A stretch of DNA of 64,000 nucleotides from Bullera alba (taxonomy: Eukaryota > Basidiomycota > Tremellomycetes > Tremellales > Bulleraceae), in the NCBI GenBank assembly GCA_001600095.1, contig BCIX01000005.1, forward strand, positions 440,523 to 504,522. The letters run 5' to 3'. The notes under the pieces are model-generated. The model did no database searches, was not told where the DNA came from, and worked only from the letters and a program-made list of their open reading frames with translations. Position numbers and translations under genes: made by a program. This document shows, in pieces, positions 22,892 through 34,212 of the stretch; within the stretch, counting starts at the first letter, position 1, and each line of letters opens with the position of its first letter.

Positions 22892-23696
22892 CACAGAAGG
22901 TCGGGATTATCGGTAGCTGCTGAGCTCTTCGGGGTGCGTTGATACAACTCGTCCCCTCGGCTTCTTTGAGCTAAAAGGCGCCATGAAGCCGACAGGGTGC
23001 TCACCCGACAGCTGCTCGCTTCCATCGTGTTTCATGGGCCCTACTGTCTCCTATCGTTGGGACCGCTGGGGACCGCTGGGGACTGCTGCCGACAGGCGCT
23101 GAGCAGCGCGGAACCCTGCGGAATCGGATTGCTGGTGCAGAGACTTGCAGATCAATGTCTCAGTTCTGAATGAGTCACCCTGAGTCTCCATAGCGGTACG
23201 CCGGTATGGACGAGGCATCTGTTGGCATAGGTCGGCATGTTTGGAGCTGTCGAGCCTTCTCACTCTCCGGTGACATCCTCAGTCGTTTACCTTCCCCTTT
23301 CTTCCCCTACAAGCTCCTACAAGATGAGAGGCTGTCTGAGGCTATGTAGGGGCTCGTTTGTCTCCCGGGGTCGTTGACACATCCGACGAGGTGGCCGGAG
23401 TGATTATCTATGCGTAAAGTTTGATAAACAAAGCCGGAAAATCTAAGTTGTTAGAGCGGGCATCTGCCGGCACGCGCCACGCAGCAGGGCAGCTAGGCAC
23501 GCGCGTGGGGGCAGGTGGGGGCGTCGGAGGGCGTCGTTTGTTACACAAGCATCAGCTTGGCAAGGGCCGTACAGAACTCTAGAGAACTCTACAGGACTGT
23601 CCAGAATCGACAGCTTGATGTCCTACTTTATGCATGTGTTATCTCAAGTCATCTAAGCTTTTACCTATGTTCGACAAACAAGAATGCTGAATTCGT

Positions 23697-23735
23697 CAGG
23701 TGACAGCAGGTGACAACCTGTGCCATCAGGTGACA
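23697..23735. repeat. Three copies of CAGGTGACA
   Basis: Exact copies occur at 23697-23705, 23707-23715 and 23727-23735, with a reverse-oriented CACCTG-like partner (ACCTGTG) between them. Each holds a CAGGTG E-box core. About 900 bp upstream of the secreted-protein start. Confidence 0.6.
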
Positions 23736-24016
23736 TCGCCGCCAAGCTCAACGAGGTTCGGGCCCGTTGCAGCCGGTTCGAGCCGCAAGACGTGCACCTG
23801 GGCTGGCCGAGGATTTCCAGATATCCGATGCACATACTCCCTCAAGTAGCTAACTAGTCTGTTCGTTCCATACAAGCCCTGTGGAGAGGTACATCGATCA
23901 ATTGAATTACATTACCACATCCTACAAGACTCTGATCTCGTGTGGAGGGAGCTGGGACGAGCGTATCATACCCCATACACTCGGTCCCCTAGGCCTTAGG
24001 CCTGACGCCTTATGGC

Positions 24017-25250
24017 TTACATACCACCACCGCCGCCATCACCTCCTCCTCCACCGCAATCACCTCCGAAACCACCGCCGCCAAAGCCACCACCTGTCAT
24101 GACAAGTCAGCCTGCTGTCAGAATCAACGGCTGGCGATCGACTCACCCATCGCACTGCCCATGAGCAGACCACCTCCGAGACCGAGGCCCATTCCGCCCA
24201 TGAGGGGCATACCCATTCCCATTCCCATTGGTCGCCCGTACCCTCCGTACCCGCCATATCCGCCGTAGCCAAGTCGACGACCGTACCCTCCGCCGTAGCC
24301 GTAGCCGTATGGCGAGCTATACAGCCCTCCAGCCCTGGAATAGGCCATGGACGGGGCTGCGTAGCCGTAAGGATTGGAGCTGTAGTATCGACCTATTCCA
24401 AGGATATCAGTATTCAAGTTTGATCTGCCTTGAAAAGGTACGCACCGATATTCGGGTCATTGAGCTGCTTTCGGATCAACTCCTGCCTCCGTTTCAAGTA
24501 CTCCTGTTCGGCAGCCTGAGATCGAAATGGTTAGTAGAGCCGAACAAAAGGTCGTCCGTTCATCTCACCCTCATTCTCCTCCTCTCCTCTTCTTTCTGTT
24601 TACGTCTAGCCTCTTTTGCCTTTGTCCTCTCTTCCTTGGTGCCGATCAACTGGTCCTTCTTTCTCTGGATCCAGTTCCTATCGTTGTCCTGCGCGGCAGC
24701 GGCTGTTCCTGTACCAGCAGTCTTGCTGGCTTTCCTAGCTTCGTGCTCCCTCTTATACCGCTCTTCTTCTTCGGCCTGTTGTCTGACCTGCTGAGCCTGC
24801 TCGGAACTCGGGTTGGCGGGGTGTGTGTCCGGGAGAGATTGGAGGAATGTGGGGTCGTCATACGGGTGCACCCAGATTGCTCTGTGGTTTGGGTCCTTCT
24901 CATCGACGTAGAATGCGTGTTCGGTCCTGATAGCTCCTTATCAGCTATTGTGTACAGAGAATGCGATACTTTTCGACTGACTTTGGATCGAAACATCTGA
25001 CCCAGCCTTCAGGCAGATCCCTCCGCTCGTCGTCTAGACTCTTCCTGGTGTCCTCATCCAGCTCGCCCCCAAGGGTACCATTGGAAGAAACGGACGACAC
25101 GGCAGACTCGTTGGTCCTCACTCGTTCCAAGTTGTTCTGCTCACTTGCCATCGAAGCCGATCGTGTCTCGCCAAATGGGTTTGTTACGGCGACGTTGGGT
25201 CGAGCACCGGATTGTGTCGCTGCTTCGTAGGGAGGTGGTTGGCTTGACAT
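24017..25250 (-). CDS. WW-domain protein with Gly/Tyr-rich tail (Wwm1-like)
   Basis: Five exons on the minus strand with in-frame junctions. The N-terminus is polar and has the PPPY-type motif QPPPYEAA. A WW domain spans the first intron: LPEGWVRCFDPK, TEHAFYVDEKDPNHRAIW, then VHP, so both signature Trp and the closing Pro are present. WW domains bind proline-rich ligands, and the protein's own PPPY motif could bind in cis or between copies. A Lys/Glu-rich coiled coil follows (KASKTAG to RKQKEEERRRM, then EQEYLKRRQELIRKQ). The C-terminus is Tyr/Gly/Met-rich (SPYGYGYGGGYGRRLGYGG) and ends in a poly-Gly exon with a single Cys. The overall arrangement resembles yeast Wwm1, which interacts with the metacaspase, but orthology is an inference. 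The last exon is short and encodes about 26 residues. Confidence 0.85.
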
Positions 25251-25669
25251 GTTGAAATTATTGGGTATGAGTGTAGTCTATCGGTAGGGTGTGGTTGTGA
25301 GCGACGTTGGGATGAGGCTGCTGGGTTATGGTTTAAGAATGGCGGAGATGGACTCATGGCCATCTCACCGGTCCACCACCATCTGGTCTGTCTGGCTGCT
25401 GACCTCCACCTCAATCTGCCTGACGTCATTTATGAACAGGGCCCGGATAAGCTTAACGATGATGCGCTGTTAAAGGCTGATTTAAGGCTGTGAATTAATT
25501 TGTAGTGCTTGAGTAAGCGCTTTCCGCGCTCTTCATCGCCACGTGGCCACTTCTCCCTCTTAACGCTCGCTCCGGCTCTGGCATGTCCTGGAAATGGATA
25601 GTCTCTGGAACACTGGGTTGATCCCATACAATCTAGTACGGCGACATCGAGCCACAACGACCTAGCACC
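25251..25669. other. Bidirectional promoter region
   Basis: 419 bp between the head-to-head WW-domain and Acinus-like genes. It should carry both promoters. No clear TATA element was recognised. Confidence 0.5.
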
Positions 25670-27471
25670 ATGACAGACATTGAGCCCATCGCCAATGTCG
25701 CAAAGCTCAAGGTAGTCGACCTCAAGGAAGAGCTCTCCAAACGGGGTCTCGAGACGACCGGGCTCAAAAAGGATGTGAGTCACTCAAGGCTGCATTGGAA
25801 GAATCGCTGACATCTGTACAGCTAGTGGAGCGACTTGAGAAAGCGCAAGATCTGGCTAGAGGGGGTGGCACGGAATTAGCTGCGCCGACGGACGAGGTCA
25901 GAGATTCGGCGGTGCCGCTGGGCGAAAAGGTCAAAGAGGATGTCGGACTAGAACAGAGCTCCGCCCAGGTGTCAACAGAGGAGTCAGAGCCAAGCTCCGC
26001 GGAGGTGCCAGTAGAAGAGGGAGTAGAGGGCAAAGTGGAGGCAGAGACGGAGAAGGAAGTGGAAAGGGAGCCTGTGTCTGAACAAGAGGGCGCGTCGGTG
26101 CAGAATGAGGCTGTCGATGTCGGAGTTGGTCATGTCATGGTAGAAGGAGCCACCGAGGCAATTGAGGAGATTCAAGAAAAAGAGGAAAAGCAAGCTGAGG
26201 AGATAGCCCTGGAACAACCCAAAGTCCTGGACGACGAGGTCGCTCAAGTTGTCGCCGAGCAAGAGGCCATAGAGAGATCAGGACCGAGTCCTTCGCCTGC
26301 AAGAGCTATCTCGCCAATGTCACCGTCGGCCCCTGTCTCGCCAAAACCTTCAAACGAGGCCGGTCCCTCAAGGCCGGTCGAAGGAGATCGCAGCAAGACA
26401 CCCTCGGAGGACATGGAGGTGGAGATGGAGGATGAAGCCGCAGAGCAAGAGGAAATTGTCCCGCCAGCGAATAAGAGGCCCAGAACGGCATCGCCCGCTC
26501 CGGATGACTCGGCCAAGCGGTCAAAATCGCAACACACGATCCAGCTCCCTGAATCACTATCACATCTCCTTCACCCACCCACTACGACATTGTTCATAAC
26601 CAACCTGAGACGGCCATTTCTACCAATCAACTTACACGACCTCCTCAAGCCGTCTGCTGGTAATCTATTACCACCACCTAAAGCGCCATTCTCGCGGGAA
26701 GATCACCCCGGACTATGGCTATCCGGCATTAAAGATCACGCGTATGTGACTTATCCATCGATAGAAGAGGCAGTGGAGGTTGCGGTCGAGGTGGAAGGTC
26801 TGAAATGGCCAGAGAGTACTGGACAGGAACTTCACGTCGAGTTTATCCCCGATGACGAGGTCCGGCGGCTGGTAGAGACTGAAGAGTCGGCCTGGGCGCA
26901 AGGCAAGAAGGGGATCAAGTTGAAGGTTGAACGGAGAGGAGACGGACAATTGTCATTCGAGCTTCAAGACGCCAAAGGAGGCCCTGTGAATGTTGGACCG
27001 GCCAGCAGAGCGACAGGAGGGAATGGCATCGGAGGCAGACCTGCTCCCACTGGTCCGACGGGATACGGCCCTCGTGCCGGATCGGGCGTACCTGGAGCAC
27101 CGGCTGGACCATCTGGACCACCCGTCCATCCCGATCGGTTGGGTCTAGTGGGATCAAGGGCACCACAGCCAATTGGACGCTTGCACGGTGAGAGAGGGGG
27201 CTTCGGGAGGGAAATGGGAGTCAACCGGCTTCCCCTTGGCTCACGACATGAGATGGGACCTGGGGGACGGTACGATCGTGGACCGGTTGGTAGATTCGGA
27301 GGACCAGGACCAGGGGATAGAGGGCCAAGGGATATGCCAGGGAGAGTGTCAGGATCGCACTCAGGGCGACAGGATGGGGGAGACGGCAGACTATCCGCGC
27401 CGGTGAACAGGACGAAGAGTAGACCCTTCTTGTCGTGGAAAGAGGGTCCAGGTGGGCGATCTAAAATTTGA
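25670..27471 (+). CDS. Acinus-like SAP/RRM/RSB-motif protein (ASAP/PSAP scaffold)
   Basis: Predicted 584-residue protein in two exons: 25670-25774 and 25822-27471. Residues 1-45 form a SAP DNA-binding motif (VAKLKVVDLKEELSKRGLET, then LVERLEKAQ) that is split by the only intron. A long acidic, Ser/Pro-containing region follows. Around residues 255-365 lies an atypical RRM (TTTLFITNLRRPFLP, HAYVTYPSIEEAVEVA, LHVEFIPDDEVRRL). The Gly/Pro/Arg-rich C-terminus ends with RTKSRPFLSWKE, resembling the RNPS1-SAP18-binding motif of Acinus. Acinus assembles the ASAP complex, which associates with the exon-junction complex and modulates splicing. Presence of all three modules in order makes the assignment strong. 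The neighbouring RBM42-like gene is also RNA-related but about 12 kb away. Confidence 0.87.
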
Positions 27472-27897
27472 CAATGACAATGTCAGAAGTAGGCACTAGC
27501 AGGCAGTGGCTTGAAAGCATGCACATGCACATGTACCTGTGCCCATGCTCGACCTTGCAGTGGGGCCACGAGTGCCAACTTGCAAGGTCCGAGTAGGAGC
27601 AGGGGAACGGTAGACACGCAATGCTTGTAGTTGCACAGGCTGCCCTGTGCCCTCTGAAACCGTCATCTGTCATTCGCCACCCAAGTTGGTGGAGTTGCTC
27701 GAATTGACTTTTGCGCCTCCACCTCGCCTTGCTTCTGAACTGACCACACCACTGCACAGTGCACACGCCCCTTGCGCAAGGTCTCCTGTCAAGTCTCCTG
27801 TCAAGTCCCTTGTTCAAGTTGCTCCTGGCTTCAATCTCATCGACGACTTTCCCACCTAGTGTAACGGCCCCTCCTGCGAGAAACAGACCGACTCGAC
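27472..27897 (+). other. Intergenic region with short tandem repeat
   Basis: 426 bp before the RING gene. GTCTCCTGTCAA is repeated exactly at 27781-27792 and 27793-27804 with a degenerate third copy, and an alternating GCACAT stretch lies near 27520. It should hold the RING-gene promoter. Confidence 0.45.
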
Positions 27898-29895
27898 ATG
27901 CCGCGCACTTGGGAGCTCATGGAACGGCAACGTACAATGCGAGCAGCGTACGGCGACAATTGGGAGGAGGGATCAGATCGCATAACGGATGAAGACGACC
28001 CCACGGATGACGACGGCTTAGGCAACGAAGATGGAGACGAGGACGATGAGGAGTCTGAGGAGAGTGAAGACTCGTACTACAGATGGCGCAGGGAGAGACC
28101 GTTGCGCATTCGCGGGCGTTATGGCGAAGAGAGTATGAGCCCCGACCCGGATGAAGTGGACTCCGAGGCAGACCCGGAGGACGAGGATGGCAGTGAGAGC
28201 GGCGCTGAGGATGACTCTGAACTGGAGGTCGTAAACCCAAATCAGGAGAGGAATGGGGATCAGGGCAATCCGGTGCCACAACCTCACGATGAACACGGGA
28301 CTCGTAGCTCCAGCGCAAACACCATCAGCAGCGACGAGATCGAAGTCATGCCACGGCCAAATCTTCACATTGACGACGGCGGCGATAACGCCTTCGGCGA
28401 TGCTCTACCCCCCATGCGACCGGCAGCACTTGCTGGACCTTCACATCAACGTAGATTCGATCTCGAGCAAATCCTCAACCCGGCACGATCACATCGAACT
28501 TCAGACACCAACCAGTCTGCTCCAGCTTCGACAGCCGGTTCGTCGTCGCGAGCTCCCAGTGCGGCAAACCAAAGAGGCGGACAAAGCGGACCCATAGACC
28601 TGACGGGGACCGACAGCGAGGATGAGCTGGTTGTGACTGGGGCAAACATCAGGTCGAGAGTGCCGCCTCAGCAAGCTAGAGGCGAAGGATCCCGACACCG
28701 ACCTGCTCAACAACCCCACGGTGACCATCAAGCTGGCCGTCGTGGAGGGGACGAGTTTGGTCGAGCGTTAGCAGGTCAGTGCCTCTTTATTAGCCGCTCT
28801 CTCTGCCGATTGGGATCCAGTTGTTGACTGGCCCATGTAGACATTGATTACGCGCTGTCCCGCGCAGCAAGGGACACTACAGCTCTAATGCAAGCAGACG
28901 CTCAGGATGATCGACGACGCGAAATCATGTCACCGGCAGAGCAGCGGGATCAACGCCCTCGCGGTGCTCGCAACGAACGCCCGGCTCACGCGGCAGAGCC
29001 TGGAGCTAGGAGGATCGGCCTTGGTGGTGCTGTCTTGCGAAATGGCAATCGACAAATCCAATACGACGGAGCGAGACGACGGATCCGCCTACCACTGGTG
29101 GACTCTGATGAGGAGTGGCTCGAGGATGAGCAGGAACCACAGGGAGCACAACCAACTGGGGGAATCGAAGCGGACTACATGATGCGCATACGGGCATTAC
29201 GCGATCGATACATGCACCTCGAAGCTCCAGCGGGATTTGGAGCCGCTTGGCCTGGGTTGAACCTCGGTGCGATCATGAACGCGGGACTTGGTGGGCTTCA
29301 ATACCTGGGCGCCGGTGGGGCAGGCGGAGCTGGACCCGCTGGTAACGCTTTGGACCCGGAGCATATCATTTCCAAAGTGAAATTCCCAAAGTATCCCACT
29401 CCGAGACCGACCGCTCATCAACGGTTCACTGTCGACTTTGCCCTCGACTCCGCGAATCCAATCACCATCGACGACGACGGACGGGTGGTCAAGAAGAAGA
29501 AGAAGTTCGTCAAGCCCTTCCTAGCCTGTATCTCCTGCAAAGGACCACTCCTCTTGTCTTCGGGGTACAAGGATGAATCGGCAAAGGTCTGGGTCCTTCG
29601 CTGTGGGCATTCGATCCACCAAAAGTGTCTACACACCCTGTCGACCCCTACGACGAGTCAAGAGGTCAAATCGGCAGTATCGATACCCAACGGTGGAATT
29701 GCGGTACTAGGCGCGCCAGAGAGAAAGAAGAAGAAGGGGAGATACTCAGGGAGAAGTGAGCAGGCGGATAGGACGGAGTATACCTGGGGATGTCCAGTGG
29801 AAGGCTGTGGAGAACCCCACAGGAGTGAGAAGAAGATTTCCGGAGGCGAGTGGGTCCAGAAGGAGGACGAGGGCGCGTTCCCGGTGTACATGTAG
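27898..29895 (+). CDS. Acidic RING-finger protein with SUMO-interaction-like motif
   Basis: Predicted 643-residue protein in two exons (27898-28774 and 28841-29895). The first 100 residues are very acidic. GPIDLTGTDSEDELVV (about residues 230-245) is a hydrophobic core flanked by Ser/Asp/Glu, the hallmark of a SUMO-interaction motif; SSDEIEVMP is a weaker candidate. A poly-Lys patch (VVKKKKKFVK) precedes a RING-like zinc module at about 520-625: C-x2-C in ACISCKG, then RCGHSIHQKC, and after a long insert GCPVEGCGEPH. RING fingers recruit ubiquitin-conjugating enzymes. SIM plus RING is the arrangement of SUMO-targeted ubiquitin ligases such as Slx5/Rfp/RNF4, but the RING spacing here is unusual and I cannot assign an ortholog. 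Likely nuclear. Confidence 0.8.
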
Positions 29896-30330
29896 GTCGT
29901 GACGGGTGTAGCTGTTACTCAGCAGTCTCCCCCTCGCAACCATCTAATTAGGACACTCCCTATCAAGCTTGTATCATGACGAGTAACGCCCAGAGATGAC
30001 CATCGCCGTTCTAAAGGCTCACGATGTCATGTCGAGCTGCTGTGTGGATCCCCTTCCACTAACTACGCACTGTAAGGACGTCAGAGCATAGGATAACTTA
30101 CGATAGACTGTAGACGATACGGGCGGATCAAGCGACGAGTTGAAGCGATCGATCCTAACGTAATTGTCCACGTGGTTTTCGGGTCAACCTCCGTCATCGA
30201 TCTATTTATCGGCTGAGAAAAGCAGAGGTCGCAACGAGGCTGTCACCAACGTCGACTCACTTGGTCTTTGACTCGACACTTCTCCATCAGTCAAATATAC
30301 CGTCGTGCTCGATACCACCGCCTCTGTAGT
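29896..30330 (+). other. Promoter region of the NADH dehydrogenase gene
   Basis: 435 bp between two same-strand genes. It should hold the 3' end of the RING gene and the promoter of the alternative NADH dehydrogenase. No other gene is seen. Confidence 0.45.
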
Positions 30331-33016
30331 ATGAGGCGAGCAGCCACTCTGGCCACCTTGCTGGCTAGCAGGGCTGGACAATCATCGTCGAGACGAGTCA
30401 TCCAGAATGGACCAAAAGTCGGATTGCCCCAAACAACACTATCTCTGATCCCAAAGCGAGCGTTCCACAGACTACCCACCCGGCTCCCTCGTCAGCCCAA
30501 GATCTCCAGCTCGATCACTATCCAGATCCGAAACTCCTCCTTCAGAGCCGCAGCCAAGGAGTTCGGCGTCAACCACCCCTATGCCTCGCTGGCTCTTCGA
30601 CTGGTGTTGTCCTCGATCTTGGGTGTTGGCGTGTTGCTCGGCGCAATATTCATCCACGACACGACTACCTACACTGAGAGACACACGGACAGGGTTCCTG
30701 TCAACCCACTGAGTTTGAATCCGAGAAAGGGGGGAAAGAACAATTTGCCCATAATCGAGGTCAACCTCGATGACGAGGAGGATGAGACCAAGAGAAGCAT
30801 GAAGGACAAGCCCCGTCTGGTCATCATCGGCGGTGGTTGGGGTGTGAGTGGGCTGAGAGCTCGATATGTTTCAAAGACTGATATTTTGTGACACTACAGG
30901 CCGTGGCAATCCTGCAATCTCTACCTGCTCAAGCATACAACGTCACCCTGGTCTCCCCACAAACGTACTTTGCATTTACTCCTCTACTACCATCAGCCTG
31001 TGTCGGCACCGTCGAAGCAAGGTCACTTGTCGAACCCCTGCGCAAACTCATCGCTAGAGTCAGAGGTCATTATGTCATGGGATCCGCTGTCGATTTAGAT
31101 ATGAGCGAACGGCTATTGGAGATCGAAGTACCTAGCGACCAAGGCGAAGGCACAACCAGGGCTTACTTGCCATGTGAGTTGGTCCATTACTCCCTCACGG
31201 TTCGACTGCTGACTGTGGGTATAGATGACAAATTGATCATTGCCTGCGGTTCCACGTCCAACGATCACGGTGTCAAAGGTCTTGAACATTGCTTCCAGTT
31301 GAAAACGGTGCCAGACGCTCAAGCTGTGAGAAGACGAATCATGAGTGAGTCGACATTTAATCTCTTCTGCCTTGAAGTCCTCGTCTGATATTTGATCTCC
31401 TAGCCAACCTCGAACTTGCATCCCTGCCAACGACCTCCTCTGAAGAGCGTAAACGATTGTTGTCTTTTGTTGTCTGCGGAGGTGGACCGACCGGTGTCGA
31501 ATTTGCGGCAGAACTGGCCGACATGATGGCTGAAGATGTTCTGAAATACGTGCGTACCTCCATCGACCGGCATATTCGAGATACTGACCTACCCTTCTTC
31601 AGTACCCCAAGATTCTGGAAAACGAAGTCTCGATTCATGTCGTGCAAAGCAGGGATCACATCCTCAACACGTACTCTGAGAAAATCTCGCAATATGCCGA
31701 AAAGCGATTCGCCAGGAACGACGTTAACATCATCGTCAACGCGAGGTGGGCATGTCATTCTGAAGTCATATCCATTGGCTGATTTGAAACAGAGTGTCCG
31801 AGGTCACACCTGAAAAGGTCATCCTGACAATCAAGGATTCCAAAGACAAGAGCGCCAAGGCAAAGACTGTCGAGATTCCCTCTGGCTTTGTCCTCTGGAG
31901 TACTGGTATCGGTGAGTACAGCCTCTCATTAGACGATAGAGCGAGAAGACTGAACCTGTTGGCAGCAATGCAACCGTTCACGAAGCGACTAGTGGAGCTG
32001 CTGCCGAATCAGTACCATAACAAGGCTGTTCAAGTGGACGGATATCTTCGAGTCACGGGTGCACCCACCGGTACTGTTTATGCCATTGGCGATGCTTCCA
32101 CTGTGAGCTTCATCACGCCCCTTCATTATTACCTGAAGAGTAAGAAGCTTACCCGTCTCGCTCTAGATCAAGAGCAACATGCTGCAACACCTGCTCGACA
32201 TGTGGGACCGATACGACCATAACAAGGACGACAAGATGTGGGTGACAGTCTCTCGGCCGTACGCAGGAGGTGATCACTGACTTGTCACAGCAACTACGAG
32301 GAATGGCAAGCTATGGCTGAGGAGATCAGGAGGAAATACCCACTTGCATCGAAATATCTGGGCAAGATGTAAGCCATACTTCAAATATACTGTTAGAGGC
32401 CAAGCTGACACGTCCTCTAGCCGAGACGTGTTTGACGAGTTTGACAAGGACAAGGACCAACAGATTAGCTTGAACGAGTGTGCCGCGCTGTTCGACAGCT
32501 TGAGCAAGAAGGTCACTTCGCTACCCGCCACCGCTCAAGTCGCCAGTCAGCAGGGAAAATACATTGGAGCCATGCTGTCGCAATTGGCCAAATCGACAAA
32601 GACGCTTCGAGCCAACGACCTCCCTGACCTCTCGGACGAGGCTTACTACAAGCCATTCAAATTCACATACTTGGGTTCATTGGCTTACATTGGTAACTCG
32701 TGAGTCAAATGACAAGCGGTCTCGAGGGGAGAGAGTTGACAACGTGTTTTAGCGCTGTCTTTGATTACGATGGGTTCTCGCTCGCTGGCGGACTACTTGC
32801 GATGTATGCCTGGCGATCGTGAGTTATAAATCGGAGCGAATGGATCCGGTTGGGCTAATGAGATGTAGGATTTACTGGTCTGAGCAGACTTCGATGAGGA
32901 CGAGGATGCTCGTGATGCTGGACTGGATCAAGCGCGGTATCTTCGGACGGGACCTGTCCAAGGTGAGTACCGCCAGCGGGCATCGTGTCTTGTGCTGATC
33001 CTGTGATCAGTTTTGA
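30331..33016 (+). CDS. EF-hand alternative NADH:ubiquinone oxidoreductase (NDE-type)
   Basis: A gene of about ten exons with typical short introns. The start is the ATG at 30331 (MRRAATLATLLASRAG), giving an Arg-rich mitochondrial targeting sequence; upstream codons of the frame lack ATG. A hydrophobic segment follows at about residues 86-108. Two dinucleotide-binding motifs are clear: LVIIGGGWGAVAIL (FAD) and VVCGGGPTGVEFAAEL (NADH), plus the FAD-contact GTVYAIGDAST. Two EF-hand-like loops lie in the C-terminal half: DRYDHNKDDKINYEEW and EFDKDKDQQISLNE, suggesting Ca2+ control. The protein ends with the membrane-binding tail typical of the family (DYDGFSLAGG, YWSEQTSMRTR, GIFGRDLSKF), with the last codon Phe in its own 6-nt exon before the stop. 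It oxidises NADH without proton pumping, bypassing complex I. The N-terminal TM and EF hands favour the external (cytosol-facing) type. Confidence 0.95.
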
Positions 33017-34212
33017 TACTGCTGTCGAGTCGCGAGGCTGTTGAATTATATAGAGAGTGGGATGTATCTGTACCCCTAGATGCGAGCAGGTGGCGCCTGT
33101 GCGCCGTTGGACGGGCCGACGATTGGTTGGACTCGTACAAGCCATTGGCCGTCTGAGACTCTGAAGAGTGGTTGTCACTGCTTCGACTCTGTCATGACGT
33201 ATGAGGTGGCGCGGGTGGCGACGCGGCTGAAAAGCTGAGGGTGAAACACAAAAGACAAAGACAAAAACCACGCGACGCGTTTCACCCAAAGGCAAAAGCG
33301 AGGTTGAACAAGGACTTCGCTGGCTGTCTGACTACCACCATTGTTCTCCTTTGCATGCAGTAACATGAGGGTCCGTGTGGGTATAGGCTACAGCATGATG
33401 GAAAAGGATAATGATGATGATGCAGTATTGTAACTGTGACTTGGACCCCAGCCAACTCACCGAGCCAAGGCAAGGTCAGTTTTGTTCGCTGGCATTTTCG
33501 CGTAGATTCTTGTTCCCCCTTTCTCCTATCTCCTTCTTCACTCTTGTTATTTCAGTGCTCGATCGATACCCGGGATCCACTTGACGCAGGTCGTCGAGTC
33601 AGTGGTCAGTGGAACGATAGATCGATTCATCAATCCACTCTCTCCGTGTTGGAACCGCGGCCGCCCAGACGCCCAGACGCCCAGACGAGCACAGACCCCC
33701 TTTCGATCTTTGGATCGACCTTGGGACCTCGTCACAGCTTGTCACGAAACCACTTGATCGACTTAGGCTCACTCTGCTCGACGACGATCACCCCCGGGCA
33801 CCCCCTTTGACAGGATCAGTGTCGCGCTTGGCTCAGACAAAGGACAGGCGACAAGCAAGCTCTAGACTCTTTGGCTCTTTGGTGTGTATCGTTCGTTCCT
33901 GATCCCTTCCTCTCCCCGCGTTTCAACCCTCCAATCCCATTCAAAAGGCCTCTCTTCGCCATCGGTCATCGAGCACTGCATCGACGATGTGCTCCAACCC
34001 ATCTATCATACCACTCCACCCCTCTTACAACTGCTAGATGTGTATTGAGATCATCTGCTGAGATGCCGCTTGACTTAGACATCGTGCTGGTTCACCTCGA
34101 GCACATCCCACATTCCTTTCCAACACTACTGTGACCAGACACACAAGACCAACCCATACGGGGGCCACATACGACTTATCCAAAACGAATATAGAGAATC
34201 GTATCATCCACT
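33017..34212 (+). other. Long upstream region of the ferric reductase gene
   Basis: 1.2 kb with no supported gene except the short upstream frames described separately. Several GATA cores are present, for example CGATAG near 33616 and TGATAG (reverse) near 34008, which could serve iron-responsive GATA factors; such short motifs are also expected by chance. A repeated GCCCAGAC unit occurs near 33662-33685. Confidence 0.4.
34063..34134 (+). promoter_or_regulatory. Upstream ORF in the ferric reductase leader
   Basis: A 23-codon frame (ATG at 34063, TGA at 34132-34134) ends 78 nt before the ferric reductase ATG. Its first nine bases, ATGCCGCTT, are the same as those of the main frame at 34213. 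A still shorter frame starts at 34038. If the leader includes these, they could reduce or condition translation of the reductase. Confidence 0.35.

Larger units (their letters stand above)
22796..24016. other. Long intergenic region rich in short repeats
   Basis: 1.2 kb between the promoter side of the secreted-protein gene and the 3' end of the WW-domain gene. It contains a tandem GACCGCTGGG pair at 23061-23080, an AGAACTCT repeat near 23573-23591, and three copies of CAGGTGACA at 23697-23735. No coding region or RNA gene is supported. The repeats may be upstream regulatory sites of the secreted-protein gene. Confidence 0.5.

Noticed and set aside
23770..23790. GGTTCGAGCC resembling a tRNA B box
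   Set aside because: No matching A box, no acceptor-stem pairing and the following bases do not complete the consensus.
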